A DNA stretch of 37,489 nt from the NCBI RefSeq assembly GCF_001613005.1, contig NZ_BDBN01000091.1, positions 1 to 37,489 on the forward strand. The letters run 5' to 3'. Positions within the stretch are counted from its first letter, which is position 1. Each line of letters begins with the position of its first letter. This document shows positions 1 to 7,420 of the stretch, one piece after another. Below the pieces are notes generated by a model that worked only from the letters and a program-made list of their open reading frames with translations, ran no database searches and was not told the origin of the DNA. Source of the stretch: Nocardia nova NBRC 15556 (GTDB lineage: Bacteria; Actinomycetota; Actinomycetes; Mycobacteriales; Mycobacteriaceae). A program made the translations under genes and the position numbers.

Positions 1-515
1 CGCTCCCCGAGCAGCGCCAGCTCTGCCGCCAGCGCCCGCCCGGATGCCGCGGCCACCAGCGCGGCGGCGCCACCGTCGGGCATCAGGCCGATGTTGATGA
101 AGGCCTGCAGTAGATAGGCCTCCTCGCTCGCATAGGTGAAATCGGCGGAAAGCGCCAGCGCCACACCGATTCCCGCGGCGGCGCCACGCACCCGCGCGAT
201 GACCGGCACCGGCGCGTCGATGATCGAGCGGACCATGCGGTTCGCGCCGTCCATGGTCATCTCCGGTGTGATGCCCCGCTCCTTCTCGGCGGCCGCCGCG
301 GCCAGATCGGCGCCGGTGCAGAAGTCGCCGCCCGCCCCGGTCAGCACGACCACGCGGATCGACGAATCCTGCGCCACGTTGCTCAGCGTGTCACCGAGAG
401 CGATCATCGCGTCGTAGCTGAGAGCGTTCTTGCGACCGGGATTGTCGATGGTCACCCGCAAAACGCGATCGTCCCGCACGATGGTGAGGCCGGGGGTGTG
501 GTCGTGATCGCTCAT
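1..515 (-). CDS. Enoyl-CoA hydratase/isomerase family protein (partial, C-terminus off the left edge)
   Basis: Crotonase-fold protein acting on acyl-CoA esters, probably in fatty-acid or aromatic/sterol catabolism. Reading minus from ATG 515-513 gives MSDHDHTPGLTIVRDDRVLR followed by typical crotonase blocks: a first oxyanion-hole segment GAGGDFCTGADL (family form GAGxxFCAGxDL), a second helix segment RGAAAGIGVALALSADF, and INIGLMPDGG, where many family members have GLxPDxG. The Asp in PDGG is typical of PaaG/isomerase-like members and not of classic hydratases with Glu at both sites, so isomerase activity is possible. About 171 residues are present; the family usually has about 260, so roughly the last third lies outside the window. 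It diverges from the double-TetR regulator at 661 and is a plausible target of it. Family assignment is firm; substrate unknown. Confidence 0.9.
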   Translation of the reverse strand, partial: MSDHDHTPGLTIVRDDRVLRVTIDNPGRKNALSYDAMIALGDTLSNVAQDSSIRVVVLTGAGGDFCTGADLAAAAAEKERGITPEMTMDGANRMVRSIIDAPVPVIARVRGAAAGIGVALALSADFTYASEEAYLLQAFINIGLMPDGGAAALVAAASGRALAAELALLGE

Positions 516-562
516 GGTTACTCCCAGGTGGGCCGCCGCCGATGGCGACGATACGAGAATGA

Positions 563-591
563 TGGTTAACTTTGCGAATTGTGGTTAACTT
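563..591. promoter_or_regulatory. Candidate operator: two GTTAAC palindromes in a direct repeat
   Basis: The 145-bp divergent region between the enoyl-CoA hydratase and the TetR gene contains TGGTTAACTT twice (563-572 and 582-591), 19 bp apart from start to start. Each copy contains the palindrome GTTAAC (565-570 and 584-589). The AT-rich boxes stand out in GC-rich sequence. A tandem pair of boxes next to a regulator with two TetR DNA-binding domains suggests autoregulation and control of the divergent gene. Sequence pattern seen; binding is inferred. Confidence 0.5.
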
Positions 592-660
592 ATGTTGACT
601 TGTCCGGCGCTGTCAACCAGTCGGCGCCGTCGACGAGCCGAAACGCAGAAGGAGAGGTGT

Positions 661-1920
661 ATGGTCGCGGATCGCAGCGAGGCCGGGCTCGCATCCGCGC
701 GACCGGGTACCACCACGACGCCCCGGCGTCGGCCGAAGAATCGCAAGGCACAGATCGTGCGGGTCGCCGCCCGCGCCTTCAGTGAACGTGGCTATCACCC
801 GGTGGGCGTCGACGAGATCGCCGCCGAGGTGGGCATCTCGGGACCGGCGCTGTACCGCCACTTCGCCAACAAGTACGCACTGCTGGTGGCCGCCGCCGAG
901 GCCGGCGCCCAGCAACTGCTCGACGCCGCCAAGGCGGCCGACGAACCCGGGCTCGATCCGAAATCGCGCCTCACCGCGCTGATCCGCGCGCTGGCCGAGC
1001 ACACCATCGATGTCCGCCGCGAGGGCGGGTTGTACCGCTGGGAGCGCCGCTACCTCGAGCGGGAGGACCGCGCCCGCATCCGGGTGATCTACGACGAACT
1101 GCAGGATCTGATCGAATCCGCGGTCGCCGCGCTGCGACCGGATGCGCCGCCCGCCGATGTCGAACTGCTGGCGACCGGCATGCTGGGCGTGATCGGCAGT
1201 ATCACCGCCCATCGCACCGCCCTGTCCAACGCGCGGCTCACCGATCTGATCCTCGATATGTGCTGGTCGCTCCTGCACACCGAACTGCCGCCGCTGCCGG
1301 ATCCGGCGGCCACCGGGGCGCCGGTGCGCGGATTGCCGCTGAGTTCCAAACGCGAACAGCTGCTCACCGAGGCGATCCGCATCTTCGGCCGCCAGGGCTA
1401 TCACGAGGCCAGTATCGAGGAGATCGGCGCCGCGGTCGGGATCAACGCGTCCAGCGTCTACCGCTATTTCGCGAGTAAATCCGATCTGCTGGCCGCCGCG
1501 TTCCACCGCACCGGCGAACGCGTCGCGATCGCGAATTCCGAGGCGCTGGCGGAGGCGACCAGCCGCTCCGACGCCGCGCTGCGCATCGCCGCCCGGTTCG
1601 CGCGGCTGACCTTCTCGACGCCGGAGATCCTGCCGGTCTACTTCGCCGAATTCTCGAATCTGCCCGCGGCCGAACAGCAGAAACTGCGTTCGGTGCAGCG
1701 TCAGAACGTGCTCGAGTGGGCGCATCTGCTCGACGACGACCCGGCCGAGGCGCGCTGCCGCGTCCATGCCGCCATCGCCCAGGTGGTCGATGTCGGGCGG
1801 CGGGTGCGCTTCGAGAATCGGCCGGAACATGTCGCCCGGGTGTGCGCGCTGATGGAAGCGGTTCTGCTGGGCTGGAATTCGCCGCCCGAGACGGCGCAGG
1901 GCGAACCGGTCCAGGCGTAG
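661..1920 (+). CDS. Tandem double-TetR transcriptional regulator
   Basis: A 419-residue repressor made of two TetR-type units; a normal TetR protein is about 200 residues. The first HTH (about residues 22-75) reads IVRVAARAFSERGYHPVGVD through GISGPALYRHFANKYALL. The second (about 226-278) reads LLTEAIRIFGRQGYHEASIE through GINASSVYRYFASKSDLL. Each is followed by a ligand/dimerisation-like helical region. I chose ATG 661 because GGAGAGG lies about 5 nt upstream; an upstream in-frame start at 592 has no such site and would add an unrelated leader. It diverges from an acyl-CoA enzyme and converges on an aldehyde-dehydrogenase-like gene, which suggests lipid or CoA-ester-responsive control. Such fused TetR pairs occur in mycolic-acid actinobacteria. 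Fold certain, ligand unknown. Confidence 0.9.
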   Translation: MVADRSEAGLASARPGTTTTPRRRPKNRKAQIVRVAARAFSERGYHPVGVDEIAAEVGISGPALYRHFANKYALLVAAAEAGAQQLLDAAKAADEPGLDPKSRLTALIRALAEHTIDVRREGGLYRWERRYLEREDRARIRVIYDELQDLIESAVAALRPDAPPADVELLATGMLGVIGSITAHRTALSNARLTDLILDMCWSLLHTELPPLPDPAATGAPVRGLPLSSKREQLLTEAIRIFGRQGYHEASIEEIGAAVGINASSVYRYFASKSDLLAAAFHRTGERVAIANSEALAEATSRSDAALRIAARFARLTFSTPEILPVYFAEFSNLPAAEQQKLRSVQRQNVLEWAHLLDDDPAEARCRVHAAIAQVVDVGRRVRFENRPEHVARVCALMEAVLLGWNSPPETAQGEPVQA

Positions 1921-1958
1921 CCGGTCCAGGCCTAGCGATCCAGGCGGGGCGGCCGCGG

Positions 1959-3431
1959 CTAGAAGCGGCTGTGACGAATCCGGAAGATCGCACGGGTCAG
2001 CCGCAGATGGCGCGGGTGCCGGTCGAAACTCGACAGATCCACCGGCGCCCGATAGCGCTTCTCCGCGATCGCCAGCGTCCGGCTGAATTCGCGCAACCCG
2101 GCCTCGCCGTGCGTATGTCCCTGCCCGTACTCGCCGACACCGCCGAAGGGCAGGGCCGGATTGGCGGCGTAGGCCATGGTCGAATTCACCGTCACCACAC
2201 CGGTTCTGATGCGTTCGGCGAAGTCGGCGACGCTCCGCACGTCGCGGGTGAACACCGAGACCGCCAGTCCCTGATCGGCGGCGTTGATGCGGTCGATGGC
2301 CTCGTCGATATTCGCCACCCGATTCACGATCAGCACCGGCCCGACCGCCTCCGCGGTGATCGCCTGGCTGTCCTCGGGCACGTCGGTGAGCACGATCGGC
2401 TCGATATACGGTTCGCGAATCGATTCCAGACCGCCCACCACGGCCCGGCCACCGCGCGCGATCGCGTCCTTGACCTGACGGCGGACCACGTCGACCTGGG
2501 CATCCATGATCATCGGCCCGTAGGAGGCCTTGCGGTCGCCGCCGGGACGCAGCGAACGCGCCCGGGCGACGACCCGTTCCAGGAACGGTTCGTAGACCGA
2601 GTCCGCGACGTAGGCCCGCTGGATACCGGCCGGGCTCTGCCCCGCGTTGGACATGGCACCGAACACCGCCGCCTCGGCCGCGGTGTCGAGTTTGGCGTCG
2701 ACGTGCACGATCATCGTGCCCTTGCCGGCCTTCTCGACCACGACGGGCGTCAGGGTGGGTGCGCACAGTTCGATCACCTCGCGCGCACCGGCCTCCGAGC
2801 CGGCGTAGGCAATCTTGTCGACCCGAGCGCGGCACAGTTCGGCACTGGTGGCGCTGGTTCCCGTGATCGCCTGCAGGACGGGTTTGTCCGGCGCCAGTGC
2901 CGCCCAGCTGTCGGCCAGCCACACGCCGACACCCGGGGTGAGCTCACTGGGTTTGAACACCACCGCGTTGCCGGCGGCCATCGCATAGGCGATCGAGCCC
3001 ATCGGCGTGAAGACCGGATTGTTCGGGGAGCCGAGCACCCCGACCACGCCCAGCGGCAGATAGCCCACCGACGCGCGCTGATTGCGGGTGAGCCAGGTCG
3101 AGGCGAGTTTGCTTCGCCCCAAAAGCTTTTCGGCATTGCGCGCGGCCCAGTTCAGATGTTCCACGGCGAGCATGATCTCGATCGCGGCATCGACGCGCGG
3201 CTTACCCGACTCGGTGCAGATCAATTCGGCCAGCTCGCCGGCATTGCGGGCGATACTGCGCTTCCATTCCAGCAGCCAGCGCTTGCGCCCGGCGAATCCG
3301 ATTGCCGCCCACCAGGTCTCGGCCGACCGGGCGGCGCGCACGACGTCGGTGACCGCGGCCGCGTCCAGGATCGGATATTCCCCGATGAGCTCGCCGGTGC
3401 GTGGATCGTGGGACTTCAGCATCTCGGCCAT
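1959..3431 (-). CDS. Aldehyde dehydrogenase superfamily protein lacking the catalytic cysteine
   Basis: 490 residues, the normal length for an NAD(P)-dependent aldehyde dehydrogenase. The cofactor-binding segment is conserved: VVFKPSELTP with Lys160, and IAYAGSEAGAREV in place of the FTGS loop. The general-base region VVVEKAGKGTMIV keeps Glu233. The active-site loop, normally N-x-G-Q-x-C, reads N262-A-G-Q-S-P267. The cysteine is replaced by proline (codon CCG, at 2633-2631 on the minus strand). Further on are VTVNSTMAYAANPALPFGGV and the usual C-terminal block. The start is ATG 3431 with GAGAGGGTGG just upstream. The protein is either a non-dehydrogenase member of the fold (binding or structural role, or different chemistry) or an inactive one. 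It converges on the double-TetR gene. Superfamily certain; activity doubtful. Confidence 0.88.
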   Translation of the reverse strand: MAEMLKSHDPRTGELIGEYPILDAAAVTDVVRAARSAETWWAAIGFAGRKRWLLEWKRSIARNAGELAELICTESGKPRVDAAIEIMLAVEHLNWAARNAEKLLGRSKLASTWLTRNQRASVGYLPLGVVGVLGSPNNPVFTPMGSIAYAMAAGNAVVFKPSELTPGVGVWLADSWAALAPDKPVLQAITGTSATSAELCRARVDKIAYAGSEAGAREVIELCAPTLTPVVVEKAGKGTMIVHVDAKLDTAAEAAVFGAMSNAGQSPAGIQRAYVADSVYEPFLERVVARARSLRPGGDRKASYGPMIMDAQVDVVRRQVKDAIARGGRAVVGGLESIREPYIEPIVLTDVPEDSQAITAEAVGPVLIVNRVANIDEAIDRINAADQGLAVSVFTRDVRSVADFAERIRTGVVTVNSTMAYAANPALPFGGVGEYGQGHTHGEAGLREFSRTLAIAEKRYRAPVDLSSFDRHPRHLRLTRAIFRIRHSRF

Positions 3432-3899
3432 TGGCCACCCTCTCGCCGGCGGAGACCTCGGCAGTCGTTCGACGTGCGCACCAGCAGCGGGCGGGCGACG
3501 ATGCCGCAGGAGGGTGCGGACGAATCGGATACCGCTCCCCTGATCGTCAGACTATGGTGCCCTCCGGGCGGGCGACAACAACCGCGAACATCCTACGAAC
3601 CACCCGGTCCGCGTCCGGACCAGCGACAATGGTGATCGGTGCCGGTTGGACACCGGAAGTGTGACCAACGCCACAGATTACGGGCGCTGCCGCATTTCGA
3701 CTTCACCACGTTTCAGATCGCGGTAGAACCTACCGCGATGGAAAAATTCGGGACCGCGAGCGGCATCCCGAGCTCGCGGCACCGACAGCCGCGCAGCCGG
3801 ACGAAGTAACATCGCGCCCGGTGGAAGGTATCCATCAACCGGGACAAAGATCAGCGTTCCGGACAATCCGGTCGCGCCCCGGCCGATAGTGGAGAGTTG
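3432..3899. other. 468-bp intergenic region with one strong palindrome
   Basis: This stretch lies between the divergent aldehyde-dehydrogenase-like gene and drrA-like gene. I see no convincing coding region; short open frames here (for example 3678-3866 minus) match nothing I recognise and lack a clear ribosome site. It holds the minus-strand Shine-Dalgarno for the gene ending at 1959, a near-perfect inverted repeat at 3717-3739, and a possible -10 (GATAGT, 3885-3890) close to the exporter start. Confidence 0.5.
3717..3739. promoter_or_regulatory. Candidate repressor operator (10-bp inverted repeat, 3-bp centre)
   Basis: ATCGCGGTAG and CTACCGCGAT form perfect 10-bp arms around AAC. The size and symmetry fit a TetR/GntR-type operator better than a terminator, because no T-tract follows and no gene ends nearby. 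It sits about 160 bp upstream of the ABC exporter genes and about 290 bp upstream of the aldehyde-dehydrogenase-like gene. The palindrome is directly visible; the binding protein is unknown. Confidence 0.5.
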
Positions 3900-5054
3900 A
3901 TGCCGAGTTTGGACAACGCAGGATCACACACACCGCGTGAGGATTCGGGCGCTACCGACGCGGCAGCGTCTCGGACAGGTACCGACGCGGCAGCGTCCCA
4001 CGCCGACAGCGGCGCGGCAGCGTCCCGGGCAGGTAGCGGCGCGGCAGCAACGCGGGCCGGTTCCGACGCCACCGGCGGTGCCGATACCGCGGTGCGCGTA
4101 TCGGGTGCCGATCCGGCCGTCGTGGTCGACGATGTGCGCAAATCCTTCGGCGAGGTGCAGGCCCTGCAGGGCATCAGCTTCACCGCCGCCCGCGCCTCGG
4201 TGCTGGGCATCCTCGGACCCAACGGCGCCGGCAAGACCACCACGGTCAAGATCCTGTCCACCCTGCTGCGACCGGATTCGGGCAGCGCCTCGGTGGCCGG
4301 GCACGACGTGGTCGCCGATGCGGCCGGGGTGCGGCGTTCGATCATGATGACCGGGCAGTACGCGGCGCTGGACGAGAATCTCTCCGGCCGCGAGAACCTC
4401 GAACTGTTCGGCCGGCTGATGGGTCTGCCCAAGAAGGACGCCCGCCGCCGCGCCGACACCCTGCTCGAGGAGTTCGACCTGGTCGGCGCCGGTAAGCGCG
4501 CGGTCCGGCACTACTCCGGCGGTATGCGCCGCCGCGTCGACATCGCCTGCGGGCTCGTGGTGCGCCCGGAGGTGGTCTTCCTCGACGAGCCGACCACCGG
4601 CCTCGATCCACGCAGCCGCCAGGGCGTCTGGGATCTGGTCAACGCGCTCAAGGAGCAGGGCATCACGGTGCTGCTGACCACGCAGTATCTCGAAGAGGCC
4701 GACGTCCTCAGCGACAACATCATCGTCATCGACAAGGGCACGGTGATCGCCGAGGGCACCGCCGACGAACTCAAGGAGAAGACCGGCGGCAGCTACTGCG
4801 AGGTGGTCCCGCTGGATCCGACGCAGCTGCGCAAGGCGGTGACCGCCCTCGGGGAGCTGGTACCCGAGGCCCTGCGGCACGAATTCGCCGGCGACCGGAT
4901 CTCCATTCCGGCCCCCGACGGGGCGAGCACCCTCGCCGAGGCGGTACGCCGCCTCGACGCCGCGGGCCTCGAACTGGCCGATATCGCGCTGCGGCGGCCC
5001 TCGCTCGACGACGTGTTCCTGTCCATCACCGGTCATTCCGGCGGACATCAATGA
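3900..5054 (+). CDS. DrrA-type ABC exporter ATP-binding protein
   Basis: Nucleotide-binding subunit of a daunorubicin-resistance-type exporter. Walker A is GPNGAGKTTT (about residues 106-115), the signature is YSGGMRRRVDIACGL, Walker B is VVFLDEPTTGLDP, and the H-loop segment reads LLTTQYLEEAD. The C-terminal tail SLDDVFLSITGH is typical of DrrA. 384 residues from ATG 3900, longer than the usual 310-330, because the first 70 or so are a low-complexity Ala/Ser/Gly leader containing four 9-residue repeats. The GGAGAG before ATG 3900 is only 3 nt away and a GATAGT -10 lies 9 nt upstream, so the mRNA may be nearly leaderless. The true start could instead be downstream, for example GTG near 4093. 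The stop overlaps the next ATG by 4 nt, giving translational coupling with the permeases. Substrate unknown. Confidence 0.93.
   Translation: MPSLDNAGSHTPREDSGATDAAASRTGTDAAASHADSGAAASRAGSGAAATRAGSDATGGADTAVRVSGADPAVVVDDVRKSFGEVQALQGISFTAARASVLGILGPNGAGKTTTVKILSTLLRPDSGSASVAGHDVVADAAGVRRSIMMTGQYAALDENLSGRENLELFGRLMGLPKKDARRRADTLLEEFDLVGAGKRAVRHYSGGMRRRVDIACGLVVRPEVVFLDEPTTGLDPRSRQGVWDLVNALKEQGITVLLTTQYLEEADVLSDNIIVIDKGTVIAEGTADELKEKTGGSYCEVVPLDPTQLRKAVTALGELVPEALRHEFAGDRISIPAPDGASTLAEAVRRLDAAGLELADIALRRPSLDDVFLSITGHSGGHQ
3957..4064 (+). repeat. Four 27-bp in-frame tandem repeats in the exporter ATPase leader
   Basis: Four imperfect copies of a 27-bp unit beginning GRCGCGGCAGC. They encode nine-residue units of form [D/G]AAA[S/T]-[R/H]-x-[G/D]-[S/T] (residues 20-55 counted from ATG 3900). 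The unit length is a multiple of three, so copy-number change would keep the frame. The repeats lie before the ABC domain and are unlikely to touch catalysis. Confidence 0.8.
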
Positions 5055-5860
5055 GCGCGCCGGTGGCCGCCGAGGCCCGCCTCTTCGCGCAGATGCCCGA
5101 GGCGCGGATCTCCAGCTTCGCCCAGTGGCGGGCGCTGACCGGGCGGATCGTGCGCACGATGGCGACCAAGGGTGAACTGGTCGTCGCGGTGATCACGCCG
5201 CTGGTGTTCACCCTCGGGTTCTATCTGCCGCTGCGGTATGTGATGCAGTTCCGCGGCATCGACTACGCGCAGTTCGTGATGCCGATCATCGTGCTGCAGA
5301 CCATGTCGTTCACCATGATGTCGAATGCGCAGATCGCGGCCTTCGAATCGATGACCGGTCTGCACACCCGCATGCAGACCATGCCGATCGGGCCGATGGT
5401 TCCGCTGGTCTCCCGCATCTGCGCGGGCCTGGTGCGTTCGGTGACCTCACTGATCGCGGCCTTGATCTTCGGATACATGATCGGTTTCCGGTTCACCGCC
5501 GGACTCGGACAGGCCGTGCTGTTCTGCGCGTTCTCGCTGGCCGTCGGGACCGTGCTGGCGATCGGCGCGGACGCGCTGGGCAGTTTCACCAAGAGTCCGG
5601 AGGCGCTGAGTCAGGCGCTGACGCTGCCGACGCTGATTCTCGGCATGCTCTCGTGCGGCTTCGTGCCGGAATCCGGATTCCCGGCGTGGATTCGTCCGTT
5701 CGCCCGCAATCAGCCGGTCTCCCAGTTCTCCTTCGCCCTGCGGGATATGGCCGCGGGCGGCGTGAGCTGGCATGTGCTGTGGGTGCCGCTGGTGTGGTTG
5801 ATCAGTCTGACGGCGGCCTTCGTTCCGCTGGCGGTGTGGGCGAGTGTGAGGCGATCGTGA
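5051..5860 (+). CDS. DrrB-type ABC-2 permease
   Basis: 269-residue integral membrane subunit of the exporter. Hydrophobic segments include VVAVITPLVFTLGFYLPL, the stretch around FVMPIIVLQTMSF, SLIAALIFGYMIGFRF, AVLFCAFSLAVGTVLAIGA, LTLPTLILGMLSCGFVP and the final VLWVPLVWLISLTAAFVPLA, about six in all, as in ABC-2 permeases. The FVPESGFPAW and RNQPVSQFSFALRDM blocks are characteristic of the DrrB/DrrC family. ATG 5051 overlaps the stop of the ATPase gene (ATGA), so the two are translationally coupled. It is paired with the next gene, giving a likely heterodimeric permease. Confidence 0.92.
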   Translation: MSAPVAAEARLFAQMPEARISSFAQWRALTGRIVRTMATKGELVVAVITPLVFTLGFYLPLRYVMQFRGIDYAQFVMPIIVLQTMSFTMMSNAQIAAFESMTGLHTRMQTMPIGPMVPLVSRICAGLVRSVTSLIAALIFGYMIGFRFTAGLGQAVLFCAFSLAVGTVLAIGADALGSFTKSPEALSQALTLPTLILGMLSCGFVPESGFPAWIRPFARNQPVSQFSFALRDMAAGGVSWHVLWVPLVWLISLTAAFVPLAVWASVRRS

Positions 5861-6723
5861 GCAGTCTGACCATCGATGCCACCGAGGCGTCTCCGGAAAC
5901 TCTCGGCTGGAAGACGCCGCTGCCGAGGGTCGCGGCTCGATCGGAGCGGTCGGTCGCGACCTGGGCACGGCACAGCCTGATCCAGTGCAAACGGTTGCTG
6001 ATGGTGTGGGCGCGCGACCCCGCGACCACCATCCAGACGCTGATCTACCCGGCCCTGACCCTGCTGATGTTCCGGATCGTGCTCGGCGATTCGATCACCG
6101 CGGCCACCGGCATGCCCAGCGTCTACGGCACGGTCCCCCTGATCACCCTGGTGGCGGCGATGTCCGGAGCGGTGGTCAGCGCGCTGGGCTTCAAGACCGA
6201 GAAGTACACCGGCCTGCTGGGCCGCTTCTGGACGATGCCGATCCACCGGGCCGCGGGACTCACCGGGCGACTGCTCGCCGAGGCGCTGCGCGTCCTGGTG
6301 ACCACGCTGTTCGTGATCGCGGTCGGCGTCTGCATCGGCTTCCGCTTCTGGAACGGTCCGCTGGCCTCCCTGGCCATGATCGGCATCCCGGTGCTGTTCG
6401 GCGTGGGCTTCGCGGTGATGGTCACCGCCCTGGCCACCGTCTCCGAGGGCGTGATGCTGGTCAACATCGTCAGCATCATCAACACCCTGCTGATGTTCTT
6501 CAACTCCGGCTTCGTCCCGGTCTTCGCCTACCCCACGTGGTTGCAGAAGGTCGTCGAGAACCAGCCCATGAGCACCGCCATCGACGCGATGCGCGGACTC
6601 TGCTGGGACGGCCCCGTCGCCGAACCCCTGTGGAAGACCGTCGCCTGGGTGCTCGGCATGATCGTGGTCTTCGGCTACCCGGCCGTGCGAGGCTACCGCC
6701 GCGCCGCAGAGACGGGCGCATAA
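5857..6723 (+). CDS. DrrC-type ABC-2 permease
   Basis: Second membrane subunit, 288 residues from GTG 5857. That start overlaps the preceding TGA (GTGA), matching the coupling seen between the first two genes. A longer in-frame reading from 5653 would run through the DrrB coding sequence and is rejected. Membrane segments include IQTLIYPALTLLMFRIVLG, VPLITLVAAMSGAVVSALGF, VLVTTLFVIAVGVCIGF, SLAMIGIPVLFGVGFAVMV and VAWVLGMIVVFGYPAV. SGFVPVFAYPTWLQ and ENQPMSTAIDAMRGL parallel the DrrB motifs. It is the last gene of the drrABC-like operon; the next gene converges 20 bp away. The cargo is unknown; a peptide or lipid is possible, but nothing here ties it to the NRPS. Confidence 0.92.
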   Translation: MSSLTIDATEASPETLGWKTPLPRVAARSERSVATWARHSLIQCKRLLMVWARDPATTIQTLIYPALTLLMFRIVLGDSITAATGMPSVYGTVPLITLVAAMSGAVVSALGFKTEKYTGLLGRFWTMPIHRAAGLTGRLLAEALRVLVTTLFVIAVGVCIGFRFWNGPLASLAMIGIPVLFGVGFAVMVTALATVSEGVMLVNIVSIINTLLMFFNSGFVPVFAYPTWLQKVVENQPMSTAIDAMRGLCWDGPVAEPLWKTVAWVLGMIVVFGYPAVRGYRRAAETGA

Positions 6724-6743
6724 GGCCGCGACGGCGAGGGCGA

Positions 6744-7145
6744 TCAACGAACCGCGAGAAATTCCAGCGCTTCGGCGATGGCCGGAATCTCCACGACTGC
6801 ACCGGTGGCGACGTCCACGACCAAGCTTTCGCAGTAGTCCGTGTCGACTCGAAGTCGCACGCCGTTGAATGCGAGAAACATCATGCACGCCAACCATGCT
6901 GTTCGCTTGTTGCCGTCGATGAACGGATGATTCCGAGACAACGACTGGAGCAGTGCTGCCGCCTTCTCGAACAAGCCGGGGTAGACCACCACCCCGAACG
7001 CACGAGTTTGTGGTCGGTACACCGCCGACTGCAGTAATCCGATGTCCCGCACCATCGTCCGGACATCGCCCGTTACCCGATCCGCGATCATCAGGACGTC
7101 CTCCAGATCCACGTAGACCACGGAATCCTCGGAAAGGTCGGTCAC
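6744..7145 (-). CDS. doc: Doc-type Fic-domain toxin of a type II toxin-antitoxin pair
   Basis: 133 residues. The Fic core at residues 73-82 reads HPFIDGNKRT. The N-K-R form, with Lys instead of the Gly of AMP-transferring Fic proteins, matches Doc (death on curing), which phosphorylates elongation factor EF-Tu and so blocks translation. His73, Asp77, Asn79, Lys80 and Arg81 are all present, so the enzyme looks intact. It starts at GTG 7145, overlapping the stop of the upstream antitoxin gene by 4 nt (GTGA), the usual antitoxin-first order. It converges on the drrC-like gene with a 20-bp gap. Confidence 0.9.
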   Translation of the reverse strand: MTDLSEDSVVYVDLEDVLMIADRVTGDVRTMVRDIGLLQSAVYRPQTRAFGVVVYPGLFEKAAALLQSLSRNHPFIDGNKRTAWLACMMFLAFNGVRLRVDTDYCESLVVDVATGAVVEIPAIAEALEFLAVR

Positions 7146-7342
7146 TTCAGCCGATCCAGAAGTTCGGCCCAGCGGCCCATTTCGACGTCAAGAATTTCAC
7201 GTGCCCGATCGCGATGGTCGTGCCGCGCGACATACTCGGCCACAGCCTTGTTGATCATCGTATTGATGCTGATGCCCTCTGCCTCGGCCTGTCTCTTGAC
7301 TGCCGCTTCATTGTCATCGGTGAACCGTACGTTGATCGCCAC
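7142..7342 (-). CDS. Ribbon-helix-helix antitoxin (partner of the Doc toxin)
   Basis: 66 residues from GTG 7342, beginning VAINVRFTDDNEAAVKRQAE, then EGISINTMINKAVAEYV, the layout of an RHH DNA-binding domain (beta strand, then two helices). The C-terminal part (about 40-66, RDRAREILDVEMGRWAELLD) is charged and likely wraps the toxin. Classic Doc partners are Phd proteins of a different fold; here the DNA-binding part is RHH. A start at 7369 would put the operator palindrome inside the gene, so 7342 is preferred. A TACTAT -10 ends 6 nt before it, suggesting a leaderless message. The gene is coupled to the toxin. Confidence 0.82.
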   Translation of the reverse strand: MAINVRFTDDNEAAVKRQAEAEGISINTMINKAVAEYVARHDHRDRAREILDVEMGRWAELLDRLK

Positions 7343-7348
7343 GCAGGA

Positions 7349-7366
7349 ATAGTACCAGTTTGGTAC
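7349..7366 (-). promoter_or_regulatory. Toxin-antitoxin promoter and autoregulatory operator
   Basis: A perfect inverted repeat, GTACCA-GTT-TGGTAC (7352-7366), overlaps a minus-strand -10-like TACTAT (7354-7349), which ends 6 nt before the antitoxin GTG. RHH antitoxins commonly repress their own promoter by binding such repeats, and this position would block RNA polymerase. No good -35 is visible at the usual distance. Sequence seen; regulation inferred from the family. Confidence 0.65.
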
Positions 7367-7420
7367 CACGGTCCGGCTGCGCGCACGCTGACAGCCGGCG
7401 CCAACTCCGGCCGCATCGGA

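Noticed and set aside
613..2922. Minus-strand 769-codon frame over the TetR and aldehyde-dehydrogenase genes
   Set aside because: It overlaps two well-supported genes in other frames and its translation is arginine-rich without motifs.
3678..3866. 62-codon minus-strand frame in the intergenic region
   Set aside because: No ribosome site, no family resemblance, and it covers the palindrome at 3717-3739.
3957..4064. CRISPR-like array
   Set aside because: The repeats are contiguous with no spacers, in frame, and only four in number; they are a coding tandem repeat.
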